This document shows, one piece after another, positions 44,427 to 52,966 of a DNA stretch of 64,000 nt (positions are counted from its first letter, which is position 1; each line of letters begins with the position of its first letter). The translations under genes were made by a program, and so were the position numbers. Source of the DNA: Saccharothrix sp. (GTDB taxonomy: Bacteria; Actinomycetota; Actinomycetes; Mycobacteriales; Pseudonocardiaceae); contig NZ_JAPSLK010000043.1 of NCBI RefSeq assembly GCF_031180885.1, forward strand, positions 1 to 64,000, in the 5' to 3' direction. The notes below the pieces were generated by a model. That model was not told the origin of the DNA. It worked only from the letters and a program-made list of their open reading frames with translations, and did no database searches.

Positions 44427-45662
44427 TCACGCCGTGACGGTCCACTTCTGGTTGGCGCCACCCGTGCACGTCCACAGCTGCAACCTGGTCCCGCTGGCCG
44501 ACGAAGCGCCCTGCGCGTCCAAGCACTTGTTCGCCGGGATGTTCACGATGTCGTTCGCCCCGCTCACCGCCCACTGCTGCGCCCCGGTTCCATTGCAATC
44601 CCACAACTGCACCAACGTGCCGTCCGCCGTGCCACCCGAAGCCGCGTCCAAGCACTTGCCCAGTGCCCGGATCGTGCCGTCACCCGGACGCGTCCACTGC
44701 TGCGCCGCCGTCCCGTTGCAGTCCCACAACTGAACCGCGGTCCCGTTGGCCGTCCCCGCCCCCGCGACGTCCACGCACTTCCCGCCCACACCGGTGATCC
44801 GCCCGCCCGAAGAGTCCGGAGTGGACACTCGAACGTAGTCGATCACGAACTGCTGCGGGAACACCGTGGACGCGTCGGGGTACCCGGGCCACTCGCCGCC
44901 GACCGCCAGGTTGAGGATGATGAAGAACGGCTTGTTGAACACCCACTGCCGCCCACCGAGATCCGCGGGAGTGCGCCGCTGGTAGACGTGCCCGTCCACG
45001 GACCACGCGATGCCCTGCGGCGTCCAGTCGACGGCGAAGGTGTGGAAGCCGTCGGCGAAGTTCGGCCCGTTGTAGGCCATGCCGATGCCGCCCGCGCCGG
45101 AATACCCGGGACCGTGGATCGTCCCGTACACGGTGTTCTGCTGGTGCCCCAGGAACTCCATGATGTCGATCTCGCCGCTGTTCGGCCAGCCGACGCTCCC
45201 GATGTCCTGGCCGAGCATCCAGAACGCCGGCCAGATCCCCTTGCCGCGCGGCATCTTCATGCGCGCCTCGACGCGGCCGTAGGTGGTGGTGAACTTGCCG
45301 GAGGTGTTGATCCGGGCGGAGGTGTACTGGCAGCGGCCGTACCAGCAGTTGTAGTTCGCCGGGTTCTCCTTGCGGGCGGTGATCACCAGGTTGCCGGCGC
45401 CGTCGAGGGCCGCGTTGGACGCCGAGGTCGTGTAGTACTGGTGCTCCCGGTTGTTCCCGTTGTTGTCGCCGACCTCGGTGTTCCACTTGCCGCTGTCGAC
45501 GCGCGTGCCCGCCGGGCCGTTGAACTCGTCCGCGAACGTGACGGCGGGCGGCGCGACCTCGGCCGGCGGCGCGACCTCGGGCGCGGGCGCGGCCTGCGCC
45601 AGGGGTACCGCCAGCCCGCCCACGGCCAGCGCGACCGCGCTGACCAGCACTCGTGTCCTCAT
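44427..45662 (-). CDS. Secreted GH16 beta-glucanase with ricin-type lectin domain
   Basis: The 411-aa precursor has a signal peptide (~1-25). A Pro/Ala/Glu linker with EVAPPAEVAPPA precedes the GH16 catalytic domain (~42-280), with GEIDIME holding nucleophile Glu164 and acid/base Glu169. A C-terminal ricin-B beta-trefoil follows (~290-411) with three repeats ending QLWDCNGTAAQQW, QLWDCNGTGAQQW and QLWTCTGGANQKW. Such proteins hydrolyse beta-1,3 (or 1,3-1,4) glucans in fungal or plant walls. The ATG at 45662 has a better-spaced GGAAGGA than the GTG at 45668. Confidence 0.95.
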   Translation of the reverse strand: MRTRVLVSAVALAVGGLAVPLAQAAPAPEVAPPAEVAPPAVTFADEFNGPAGTRVDSGKWNTEVGDNNGNNREHQYYTTSASNAALDGAGNLVITARKENPANYNCWYGRCQYTSARINTSGKFTTTYGRVEARMKMPRGKGIWPAFWMLGQDIGSVGWPNSGEIDIMEFLGHQQNTVYGTIHGPGYSGAGGIGMAYNGPNFADGFHTFAVDWTPQGIAWSVDGHVYQRRTPADLGGRQWVFNKPFFIILNLAVGGEWPGYPDASTVFPQQFVIDYVRVSTPDSSGGRITGVGGKCVDVAGAGTANGTAVQLWDCNGTAAQQWTRPGDGTIRALGKCLDAASGGTADGTLVQLWDCNGTGAQQWAVSGANDIVNIPANKCLDAQGASSASGTRLQLWTCTGGANQKWTVTA

Positions 45663-45819
45663 CGACACCGATCCTTCCCGTGAACAAGGCGGCCTTTCGG
45701 TGCGGCGGCGTGGCCCGAAGTTACTGCATCACCTTTAATCAAGTCACGATGAAAGTACGGGCGCTTTACTGTCGCTAGGCCGGGACACCCACCGGCACCG
45801 ACGAGGAGGTCGACACCCG

Positions 45820-47847
45820 ATGGCCATGCTGCGCAGCTACGTGTCCGGTCGCTGGCACACGCCGTCCGCCGAGGGGGCGCCGCTGCTCGACGCCGTGACC
45901 GGCGAGGAGATCACCCGCATATCGTCGGCGGGCGTCGACATGGCGGCGGCCCTCGACCACGGCCGCCGGGTCGGCGGGCCGGCGCTGCGCGAACTGACCT
46001 TCCACCAGCGCGCCGCCCTGCTCAAGGCCCTCGCCTCGCACCTGCGCGAGCACCGCGACGAGCTGTACGCGCTGTCCGCCCGGTCCGGCGCGACCAAGAC
46101 CGACTCGCTGATCGACGTCGACGGCGGCATCGGCGTGCTGTTCGGCTACGCCAGCAAGGCCAAGCGCGAGCTGCCCAACGACAAGGTCTTCGTGGACGGC
46201 AACGTCGAGCCGCTCAGCCGGGGCGGCACGTTCATGGGCCAGCACATCGCCACCCCGCTGCGGGGCGTGGCCGTGCAGATCAACGCCTTCAACTTCCCCA
46301 TGTGGGGTCCGCTGGAGAAGTTCGCGCCCGCGTTCATCGCCGGCGTCCCGTCGCTGATCAAACCCGCCTCGCAGACCGCGTACATCACCGAGAAGCTGGT
46401 GTTGCTGATGCTGGACTCGGGTCTCCTCCCCGAGGGCGCGGTGCAACTGGTCTGCGGCAGCGCGGGCGACCTGCTCGACCACCTCACCGAGCAGGACCTG
46501 GTGGGCTTCACCGGCTCCGCGTCCACCGCCCAGCACCTGCGCACGCACCCGGCCGTGATCCGGTCGTCCGTGCGGTTCAACGCCGAGGCCGACTCGCTGA
46601 ACTGCTCGATCCTCGGGCCGGACGCGGTGCCCGGGACGCCCGAGTTCGACCTGTTCGTCAAGCAGCTGGTCAGCGAGATGACGGTGAAGGCAGGCCAGAA
46701 GTGCACCGCGATCCGGCGCGCGATCGTGCCCGCCGGCCTGGTGGACGCGGTGGCCGAGGCCGCGCGCGAGCGGCTGGGGAAGGTCGTGATCGGCAACCCG
46801 GCCAACGAGTCGGTGCGGATGGGCGCGCTGGCGGGCCTGGAGCAGCGGGAAGAGGTGCGGCGGTCGCTCAAGGCGCTGCTGGAGGCCGGCGAGGTCGTGT
46901 ACGGGTCGCTGGACCAGGTCGACGTGGTCGACGCCGACGCCGAGCGCGGCGCGTTCCTGTCCCCGGTGCTGCTCAAGGCCGACCCGGACCGCGCCCAGCC
47001 GCACGAGGTGGAGGCGTTCGGCCCGGTGTCGACGTTGCTGCCCTACGACGGGGTGGAGCACGCCGTGGAGCTGGCGGCGCGCGGTGCGGGCAGCCTGGTC
47101 GGGTCGGTGGTGACCTACGACGCCGACTTCGCGCGCGAGGTCGTGGTGGGCGTCGCGCCGTGGCACGGCCGGCTGCTGGTGCTCGACCGGGACGACGCCA
47201 AGGAGTCCACGGGCCACGGCTCGCCGCTGCCGGCTCTGGTGCACGGTGGTCCTGGACGAGCCGGTGGTGGTGAGGAGATGGGCGGCATCCGGGGCGTGCT
47301 GCACCACATGCAGCGGACGGCCGTGCAGGGCAGCCCGCGCGTGCTGACCGCCGTCACCGGCCGGTGGGTGGCCGGCGCGGAGCGGAACACGGAAGGCGAG
47401 CACCCGTTCCGCAAGTCGTTGGCGGAGCTGCGGATCGGTGACACGGTGGTCGCCGGGCCGCGCACGGTGACGCTGGAGGACATCGAGCACTTCGCGTCCT
47501 TCACCGGGGACACCTTCTACGCCCACATGGACGAGGAAGCGGCGGCGGCGAACCCGTTCTTCGGCGGGCGGGTCGCGCACGGGTACCTGGTCGTGTCGTT
47601 CGCGGCGGGGCTGTTCGTGTCGCCCGAGCCCGGGCCGGTGCTGGCCAACTACGGCCTGGAGAACCTGCGCTTCCTGACGCCGACGTTCCCGGGTGACGAG
47701 CTGACCGTCACCCTGACCGCGAAGCAGATCACGCCCCGCGAGGACCAGGACTACGGCGAGGTCCGGTGGGACGCCGACCTGGTCAACCAGAAGGGCGAGT
47801 CGGTCGCCAAGTACGACGTCCTGACCCTCGTCGCCAAGACCCGCTGA
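45820..47847 (+). CDS. paaZ: PaaZ: oxepin-CoA hydrolase / semialdehyde dehydrogenase
   Basis: This 675-aa bifunctional enzyme of the phenylacetate pathway has an N-terminal aldehyde dehydrogenase domain (~1-515) with nucleophile Cys295 in AGQKCTAIRRAI. Its C-terminal MaoC-like hydratase domain (~530-675) has Asp564 and His569 in GDTFYAHMDEE. It opens the oxepin-CoA ring and oxidises the resulting semialdehyde. The domain spacing matches the Escherichia coli enzyme. The other paa genes (paaABCDE, paaK) are not in the window, so it is unlinked here. It is divergent from the GH16 gene. Confidence 0.95.
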   Translation: MAMLRSYVSGRWHTPSAEGAPLLDAVTGEEITRISSAGVDMAAALDHGRRVGGPALRELTFHQRAALLKALASHLREHRDELYALSARSGATKTDSLIDVDGGIGVLFGYASKAKRELPNDKVFVDGNVEPLSRGGTFMGQHIATPLRGVAVQINAFNFPMWGPLEKFAPAFIAGVPSLIKPASQTAYITEKLVLLMLDSGLLPEGAVQLVCGSAGDLLDHLTEQDLVGFTGSASTAQHLRTHPAVIRSSVRFNAEADSLNCSILGPDAVPGTPEFDLFVKQLVSEMTVKAGQKCTAIRRAIVPAGLVDAVAEAARERLGKVVIGNPANESVRMGALAGLEQREEVRRSLKALLEAGEVVYGSLDQVDVVDADAERGAFLSPVLLKADPDRAQPHEVEAFGPVSTLLPYDGVEHAVELAARGAGSLVGSVVTYDADFAREVVVGVAPWHGRLLVLDRDDAKESTGHGSPLPALVHGGPGRAGGGEEMGGIRGVLHHMQRTAVQGSPRVLTAVTGRWVAGAERNTEGEHPFRKSLAELRIGDTVVAGPRTVTLEDIEHFASFTGDTFYAHMDEEAAAANPFFGGRVAHGYLVVSFAAGLFVSPEPGPVLANYGLENLRFLTPTFPGDELTVTLTAKQITPREDQDYGEVRWDADLVNQKGESVAKYDVLTLVAKTR

Positions 47848-47855
47848 CCCGGACT

Positions 47856-47894
47856 GTCGGATTGCCGGGTCGTTGAACGATCCGGCAATCCGAC
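47856..47894. terminator. Strong bidirectional hairpin terminator
   Basis: A 13-bp perfect outer stem (47856-47868/47882-47894) starts 9 bp after paaZ and lies just before the convergent phospholipase-like gene ends at 47901. A further inner TCGT/ACGA stem closes the loop. Confidence 0.8.
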
Positions 47895-47900
47895 GACTGC

Positions 47901-48902
47901 TCAGACCGCGTAGCCCACGATCGCCGGGTCGAGCCAGTCGCTGGACACGATCGTCGCGCCCTTGCCCGCGAGCAGCCGCACGCGGGCCTGGGCGTCGGCC
48001 ACGGACGGGTTCCGGGCGTCGATGGCCGGCGCAACCGAGTGGGCGTCGGTCATGACCACGAGGTAGTGGCCGCCCAGGTACGAGTCGCCGGGGTAGCTCG
48101 CGTAGGCGCTCGCGCTGCCGTCGAACGCCACGAACCACGGCGCTCGCGCACCACCCCGGTCGCCGACGCGTGGGTCCGCCTGCGACGCCCCGTTGATCGC
48201 CGGGAACGCCAACGCCGACGACAGCACACCGGCGTTGCGCGCCGCGATCAGCCGGTCCGCGTACTCCAGGTCGGTGTCGTAGTTGTCAAAGGGGTTCTGG
48301 GCCTCGAACGTCCCCACCTCGACCAGGATCACGAACTTGCCGGTCAACGCGGCCCGGCTCGGCCACGCCCCGGCCCGAGCCGCCGCGTCCAGGGTCGGGT
48401 GCGCGCCGATCAACCGCGCCGGGCCGAAGACGTTGCCGGCGCCCAGGTTGTCCGCGACCACCCGGTCGAACTCGTCGGGCCCGAACCCGCCCCGGTCGTC
48501 GAAGCCGTTCTTGAACTCGACCTTGAGCACGACCGGCGGGTGGTCGGGGTTGCGGTCGTGCCACAGGCGGACGTTGCGCAGGCAGCCCGCCAGGTTCTGG
48601 TTGCGGGCTCCGGTGCGCAGTTCGGCGTAGGTGGTCGCGCGGGCGCAGTTGTTGGCGTTGCCCGGGTCGTGGCCGACCTGGAAGTCACGGCTGAAGAAGA
48701 AGTTGGTCCAGACGTCGATCTCGACCATCCCCGGCCGCTTGTCGAGCACGTCGACCAGGTACGGGGCAGCCTGCTGGGTGTAGGCGTTGTGGACGCCGAC
48801 GGCGGTCCCGCCGGTCGCGGTCCCGGCGTGCGCGGTTCCGGACAGCGCCGGCGCGGAGAGCACCGGCAGGAGCAGGGTCACTGCGGCAATCAGGCGCTTC
48901 AT
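47901..48902 (-). CDS. Secreted PI-PLC-like phosphodiesterase
   Basis: The 333-aa precursor has a signal peptide (~1-26, ending AHA). The TIM-barrel features of phosphatidylinositol-specific phospholipase C-like proteins follow: VGVHNAYTQQAAPYLVDVLD with the first His, VEIDVWTN, VGHDPGNANNC with the second His, PVVLKVEFKNGFDD, IVSSDWLDP. It probably cleaves phosphodiesters of extracellular lipids or glycerol phosphates. The start ATG is at 48902 after GGAGCGCACGACC. It is divergent from the aldo/keto reductase. Confidence 0.82.
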   Translation of the reverse strand: MKRLIAAVTLLLPVLSAPALSGTAHAGTATGGTAVGVHNAYTQQAAPYLVDVLDKRPGMVEIDVWTNFFFSRDFQVGHDPGNANNCARATTYAELRTGARNQNLAGCLRNVRLWHDRNPDHPPVVLKVEFKNGFDDRGGFGPDEFDRVVADNLGAGNVFGPARLIGAHPTLDAAARAGAWPSRAALTGKFVILVEVGTFEAQNPFDNYDTDLEYADRLIAARNAGVLSSALAFPAINGASQADPRVGDRGGARAPWFVAFDGSASAYASYPGDSYLGGHYLVVMTDAHSVAPAIDARNPSVADAQARVRLLAGKGATIVSSDWLDPAIVGYAV

Positions 48903-49093
48903 GGTCGTGCGCTCCTCGGTCACCTGTGATCGTTCCGACCGACGAGCCTAGGAACGTGAAGCATATTCGCGATGTCCGCCGGATGGGCGAAGCGTGATTT
49001 GTTCCGGCCATCTCTCTCGGCGGAATGGGGAACACGTCCGGACTCCGTCGGGTTGGCGAGGAGGAACGTCATCCGACAAGAGGAGTACCTGAG

Positions 49094-49933
49094 GTGTCCG
49101 AGACTTTCCCGCTCGGTGGGGACCTGACCGTCAACCGCCTGGGCTACGGGGCCATGCGGCTGACCGGTGAGGGCATCTGGGGTTACCCGGCCGACCGCGA
49201 CAACGCGATCGCGGTGCTGCGCCGGGCCGTCGACCTGGGCATCGACTTCATCGACACGGCCGACTCCTACGGCCCGCACGTGAACGAGGAGTTGATCAAG
49301 GAGGCGCTGCACCCGTACGCCGACGGCCTGGTCGTCGCGACGAAGGCGGGTCTGCTGCGCACCGGTCCCGGCGAGTGGCCGGTCCTGGGCAAGCCCGCGT
49401 ACCTGCGCGCGGCCGCCGAGGCGAGCCTGCGCCGGCTGGGTGTCGAGCGCATCGACCTGTTCCAGCTGCACCGGGTCGACCCCGACTACCCGATCGAGGA
49501 CCAGGTCGGCGAGCTGCGCAAGCTCCTGGAGGAGGGCAAGATCCGGCACATCGGACTGTCCGAAGTGGACGTCGAGCAGGTGAAGGCGGCGCAGGCCGTC
49601 GCGCCGATCGCCAGCGTGCAGAACCTGTACAACCTGGCCAACCGGCAGCACGAGGCGGTGCTGGACTACACCACGGAGCAGGGCATCGCGTTCATCCCGT
49701 GGTTCCCGGTGGCCAGCGGCGAGATCGCGCGACCCGGCGGGGTCCTCGACACGGCCGCGCGCGAGCACGGCGCGACGCCCGCGCAGCTCGCGCTGGCCTG
49801 GCTGCTGCGGCGGGCGCCCAACGTGCTGCCGATCCCGGGCACGTCCTCGATCGAGCACCTGGAGGAGAACACCGCCGCCCGGTCGATCGAGCTGACCGAC
49901 GAGGAGTTCGAGAAGCTCTCCGCGCTCGCATAG
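49094..49933 (+). CDS. Aldo/keto reductase
   Basis: This 279-aa protein is an AKR-fold NADPH-dependent carbonyl reductase. It has LGYGAMRLTGEGIWGYP, FIDTADSYGPHVNEELI (catalytic Asp and Tyr), LVVATKAG (Lys) and FQLHRVDP (His), plus IPGTSSIEHLEENTAA in the cofactor-binding C-terminus. The GTG at 49094 is selected by AGGAGTACCTGAG. The gene is alone and precedes the palindrome-rich intergenic island; its substrate is unknown. Confidence 0.93.
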   Translation: MSETFPLGGDLTVNRLGYGAMRLTGEGIWGYPADRDNAIAVLRRAVDLGIDFIDTADSYGPHVNEELIKEALHPYADGLVVATKAGLLRTGPGEWPVLGKPAYLRAAAEASLRRLGVERIDLFQLHRVDPDYPIEDQVGELRKLLEEGKIRHIGLSEVDVEQVKAAQAVAPIASVQNLYNLANRQHEAVLDYTTEQGIAFIPWFPVASGEIARPGGVLDTAAREHGATPAQLALAWLLRRAPNVLPIPGTSSIEHLEENTAARSIELTDEEFEKLSALA

Positions 49934-50014
49934 CTCGCACCAGCTCGCCTTTCGTCGCGCAGCGGCTGCTTTTAGGCCGCGCTCCGCGCGGCGGGCTGGC
50001 TATCAGCCACAGCG

Positions 50015-50172
50015 GGGCTTCGGTTCCCCGCCGTATGGCCTGCCCGAAGGGCTACCACGCTGCGGGTCGGTGGAGTCAAAAAGTTTTGCGAGGTACGAGC
50101 AAAAGTCTTTGCGGAACCCGGCCCGCAGCGTGGTTGGCTTTGCCAGGCCATGCGGTGGGGGAACCGACGCCC
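50015..50172. repeat. Large palindrome, copy 2 (reverse orientation)
   Basis: Outer arms GGCTTCGGTTCCCC..ATGGCCTG (from 50015) and CAGGCCATGCGGTGGGGGAA (to 50172) pair with few mismatches. The middle arms CCACGCTGCGGG and CCCGCAGCGTGG pair perfectly. The centre 50083-50105 is the exact reverse complement of 37-59. Confidence 0.85.
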
Positions 50173-50210
50173 TTCCCTCCCCCATTGGCGGCCTGCCCGC
50201 CGCGAGGCGC

Positions 50211-50281
50211 TTGTGATCTTGAGAGCGCGCAGCGCGTTCGAGCTTGAGAGCGCGCAGCGCTGTTCAAGAGCGCGCAGCGCG
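50211..50281. repeat. GAGAGCGCGCAGCGCG direct repeats, second block
   Basis: TTGTGATCTTG precedes units at 50221, 50245 and 50266, the same module as at 403-480. Confidence 0.7.
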
Positions 50282-50416
50282 TTCCTCCTCCAGTAGCGCG
50301 GAGCGCGTTGCGTCTACACGCGCGAAGCGTGGATTTGAGCGGGGAAGCGCGAGTCTAAAGATTGAAAGAGCCTCGCCGGCGGGCGAGCCGCCAAGGATGA
50401 CACAACTGCAACTGCG

Positions 50417-50585
50417 GGGCTTCTTGCTTGTGTCATCCCCGCATGACCCGGCAAAGCCGACCACATTTTTGGCCGGGTGCCGCTAAAAATTTTGCTCGTT
50501 CCTCGCAAAATTTTCGGCTGCACCCGACCAAAAATGTGGTAGCCCTTCGGGCGGGCCATACGGGGATGACACAAGCAAGAAGCCC
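50417..50585. repeat. Large palindrome, copy 3
   Basis: The outer arms 50417-50441 and 50561-50585 are perfect 25-nt reverse complements. Inner arms include CCACATTTTTGG/CCAAAAATGTGG and CGGGTGC/GCACCCG. The centre has a TCGTTCCTC loop (50496-50504), differing by one base from copies 1 and 2. The whole element is 169 nt. Confidence 0.9.
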
Positions 50586-50727
50586 AAGTTGAGGTGTGTC
50601 CCTACCGGCGGACTGCCCGCATGGCACGGCGGCCTGTCGTGCCGGCAAGGCGCGGCCCGTCGTGCCGGCAAGGCGGCCTGTTCGCGCGGCTGGGGAGGCC
50701 GGTGGCTTGCGGAACAGGGAGGTGTCG

Positions 50728-51378
50728 TCAGGCCGGCTTGGAAGCGAGCCGGCGCTCGACCTTGCCGCGCAGGTTCTCCGGGAAGTGCTCGCCCGCGTCG
50801 AGCAGGCGCGGCAGGAGGTCGGGTTCCAGCGTGACCGCGCGGAACGCGAGACCGATCGTGACGTCGTGGTCGGGGCGGTCCACCAGGACCGCCTCGTCCC
50901 CGGCGGCGATCGCACCCGGCTCCAGGACGCGGAAGTACGCGCCGGGCGTGGCCTTCGCGGTGAACGCCTTGATCCAGCCCTGCTGCTCCATCACCCGGGC
51001 GAACGTCGAGCACGGGATGCGCGGCGTCGTGACCTGCAGCAACGCCGTGCCGATGCGCCAGCGCTCGCCGAGGACGGCGTTGGTCAGGTCCATGCCCCCG
51101 GTGGTCAGGTTCTCGCCGAACAGGCCCGGCGCGAGGTCGCGGCCCAGTTCGGCGGACCACTCGTCCAGGTCCTCGCGGGCGTAGGCGTAGACGGCCTTGA
51201 GGTCGCCGCCGTGGTTCTTGGTGTCGGCGACGAAGTCGCCCTCGACGCCGCTGCCCGATTGCGGGGCGTGGACGTGCACGGGTCCGGTGACGGGGCGCTT
51301 GGCGATGCCCGTGTGGTCGAGCGTCGCGGCGTCGAAGTCCATGCGGGTGCCGATGTTGACCGAGAGCACGTGGGGCAT
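50728..51378 (-). CDS. MOSC-domain protein (YiiM-like)
   Basis: The 216-aa MOSC protein has VLSVNIGT at the start and GVEGDFVADTKNHGGDLKAV. GLFGENLTTGGMDL and the conserved Cys in TTPRIPCSTFARVM also match the domain, which binds molybdenum cofactor or transfers sulfur. The C-terminal helices (DAGEHFPENLRGKVERRL) are typical of the YiiM group, where a hydroxylaminopurine-detoxifying role is known in E. coli. The real substrate here is unknown. Confidence 0.9.
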   Translation of the reverse strand: MPHVLSVNIGTRMDFDAATLDHTGIAKRPVTGPVHVHAPQSGSGVEGDFVADTKNHGGDLKAVYAYAREDLDEWSAELGRDLAPGLFGENLTTGGMDLTNAVLGERWRIGTALLQVTTPRIPCSTFARVMEQQGWIKAFTAKATPGAYFRVLEPGAIAAGDEAVLVDRPDHDVTIGLAFRAVTLEPDLLPRLLDAGEHFPENLRGKVERRLASKPA

Positions 51379-51499
51379 GAGCGGAACGGTAGCTCAAGTG
51401 CTTCGGCAGCCCGCAGTTCGGTGGAGTTTGCCGGTTCCCGCACGCCGCCGATCCCGGGTGCGCAAGGATGGAGGCGTTCGCCGTTCGCGTGGGGGAGTC

Positions 51500-52222
51500 A
51501 TGCGCAGGTCCCTGGTCCCGTTGCTGTTGTGCCTGGGTCTGTTGACGGGCTGCACGACCAGGACGGCGCTGCCGGCACCGACCCTGGGCCCGGCCGCGAC
51601 CGACGCGACGACGCTGGTGCGGTCGCTGGCCGACCGGTCGGCGGAGCAGTACTCCGTCCGGTTCGAGGCCGAGCAGACCATGTCCAGCCGCCGCATCCAC
51701 CAGCAGGGCGACCTCGTCCGGTCCCAGGACACGCGGCTGCTGTCGCTGCGCGAGGACTCCGTGGACGTCGTGGTCGTGCCGGAAGCGGGCTATTCGCGGT
51801 CGTCAGGCGGCACGTGGACGCGCCTCGGCCGCGTCGACCGGACCCCGGTCAAGTCCGGCGCGTCGGTGGAGGCCCTGGCCGACGAGGTCGACCCGCGGTC
51901 GGTGGCCCAGTCGCTGCGCGGTTCCCTCCTGGTCGAGACCCGCGACGAGGACCTCGACGGCACGCCGACCCACCGCTACACCCTGCTCGTCGACCTGCGG
52001 GTGCAGGCCGAGCAAACCGCCGACCCGGCCCGCCGAAACCAACTGATGGCCGCTTACGAATCCGGCTTCACCGCGACGGCCACCGTGTGGGTCGGCCCGG
52101 GTGACCTGCCGGTGCGCGTGGAGCAGACCCTGAAGACGCTGGAAGACAAGATCTTCCAGCAGACCGTCCACACCTACACCGACTGGAACGCCAACCTGAA
52201 GATCACCGCCCCGACCGGCTAG
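51500..52222 (+). CDS. Lipoprotein, LppX/LprG-like fold
   Basis: The 240-aa protein has a lipoprotein signal with lipobox LTGC (Cys18) and a mature domain of LppX/LprG-like layout. That is, SLADRSAEQYSVRFEAEQTM, a VEALADEVDPRSV segment, TPTHRYTLLVDLR and a final FQQTVHTYTDWN. Such lipoproteins bind or carry lipids or act as outer-face sensors. The ATG at 51500 follows GGGGGAG. Its last 4 bp overlap the convergent peptidyl-prolyl isomerase gene. Confidence 0.75.
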   Translation: MRRSLVPLLLCLGLLTGCTTRTALPAPTLGPAATDATTLVRSLADRSAEQYSVRFEAEQTMSSRRIHQQGDLVRSQDTRLLSLREDSVDVVVVPEAGYSRSSGGTWTRLGRVDRTPVKSGASVEALADEVDPRSVAQSLRGSLLVETRDEDLDGTPTHRYTLLVDLRVQAEQTADPARRNQLMAAYESGFTATATVWVGPGDLPVRVEQTLKTLEDKIFQQTVHTYTDWNANLKITAPTG

Positions 52223-52932
52223 CAGGTGCGCTTGGCGCGGCTGATGTCGACCGGGTCCGCGGGGCGGCCGTCCACCGGGGCGGGGTTCTCCGGGGTGGGC
52301 GCGATGCCTCGGGCCGCGATCTTGTCGAGGGTGGCCAGGCCGGCCTCGTCGACGTGGCCGAAGATCGTGTAATTGGGGCGCAGCACTGAATCCGTGGTGA
52401 CCAGGAAGAACTGGCTGCCGTTGGTGTTCGGGCCGGCGTTGGCCATGGCCAACGTCCCGCGCGGGTAGATGCGGCGTTGGCCGGTCGGGTCGCCGGGGGC
52501 GGGCTGGAGGTTGGTCGGGAGTTCGTCCTTGTACTTGTAACCGGGGCCGCGCTCGCCCGTGCCCGAGGGATCGCCGCACTGCAGGACCTTCAGGGTCGGG
52601 TACGCGGTCAGGCGGTGGCACGTGGTGTCGTCGTAGAACTTGTTCCGCACCAGGTGCAGGAAGCTCTGGACGGTGCACGGGGCGGCGGCCCGGGTCAGGG
52701 TCAAGCCGATGGGACCCTGGGACGTGGACAGGACCACCGAAGCCGTGCCGTGGGACGGGGTGCGGCGCGGGTCCGGCGGGAGCTTCACGGGGCGGGCCGC
52801 CGGGTCGTCGGGGGTCGCCGTGTACGCGCACGGGCCGCGAGTGACGTCGTCGTCGGACGTGGGGGACGCCGAGGCGGTGCCCGGAGCCAGGAGGGTCGCG
52901 GTCAGCGCGGCCAGAGCCAGGAAAGTCCTCAC
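52219..52932 (-). CDS. Secreted cyclophilin-type peptidyl-prolyl isomerase
   Basis: The 237-aa precursor starts at GTG 52932 (VRTFLALAALTATLLAPG signal peptide). The cyclophilin domain includes TSQGPIGLTLTRAAAPCTVQ, FYDDTTCHRLT, LQCGDPSGTGERGPGY, GTLAMANAGPNTNGSQFFLV and FGHVDEAGLATLDKI. It probably assists folding of exported proteins at the cell surface. Four cysteines suggest disulfides outside the cell. Confidence 0.93.
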   Translation of the reverse strand: MRTFLALAALTATLLAPGTASASPTSDDDVTRGPCAYTATPDDPAARPVKLPPDPRRTPSHGTASVVLSTSQGPIGLTLTRAAAPCTVQSFLHLVRNKFYDDTTCHRLTAYPTLKVLQCGDPSGTGERGPGYKYKDELPTNLQPAPGDPTGQRRIYPRGTLAMANAGPNTNGSQFFLVTTDSVLRPNYTIFGHVDEAGLATLDKIAARGIAPTPENPAPVDGRPADPVDISRAKRTC

Positions 52933-52966
52933 GAACCCCAGGTCTAGCGAACCCCCGACCACCGCA

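Larger units (their letters stand above)
49934..50727. other. Gene-free island of large palindromes and GAGAGCGCGC repeats
   Basis: About 790 bp lie between the convergent aldo/keto reductase and MOSC genes. The island contains two large palindromes (50015-50172 and 50417-50585) and a direct-repeat block (50211-50281). No credible coding frame is seen. The composition matches the first 500 bp of the window. Confidence 0.8.
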
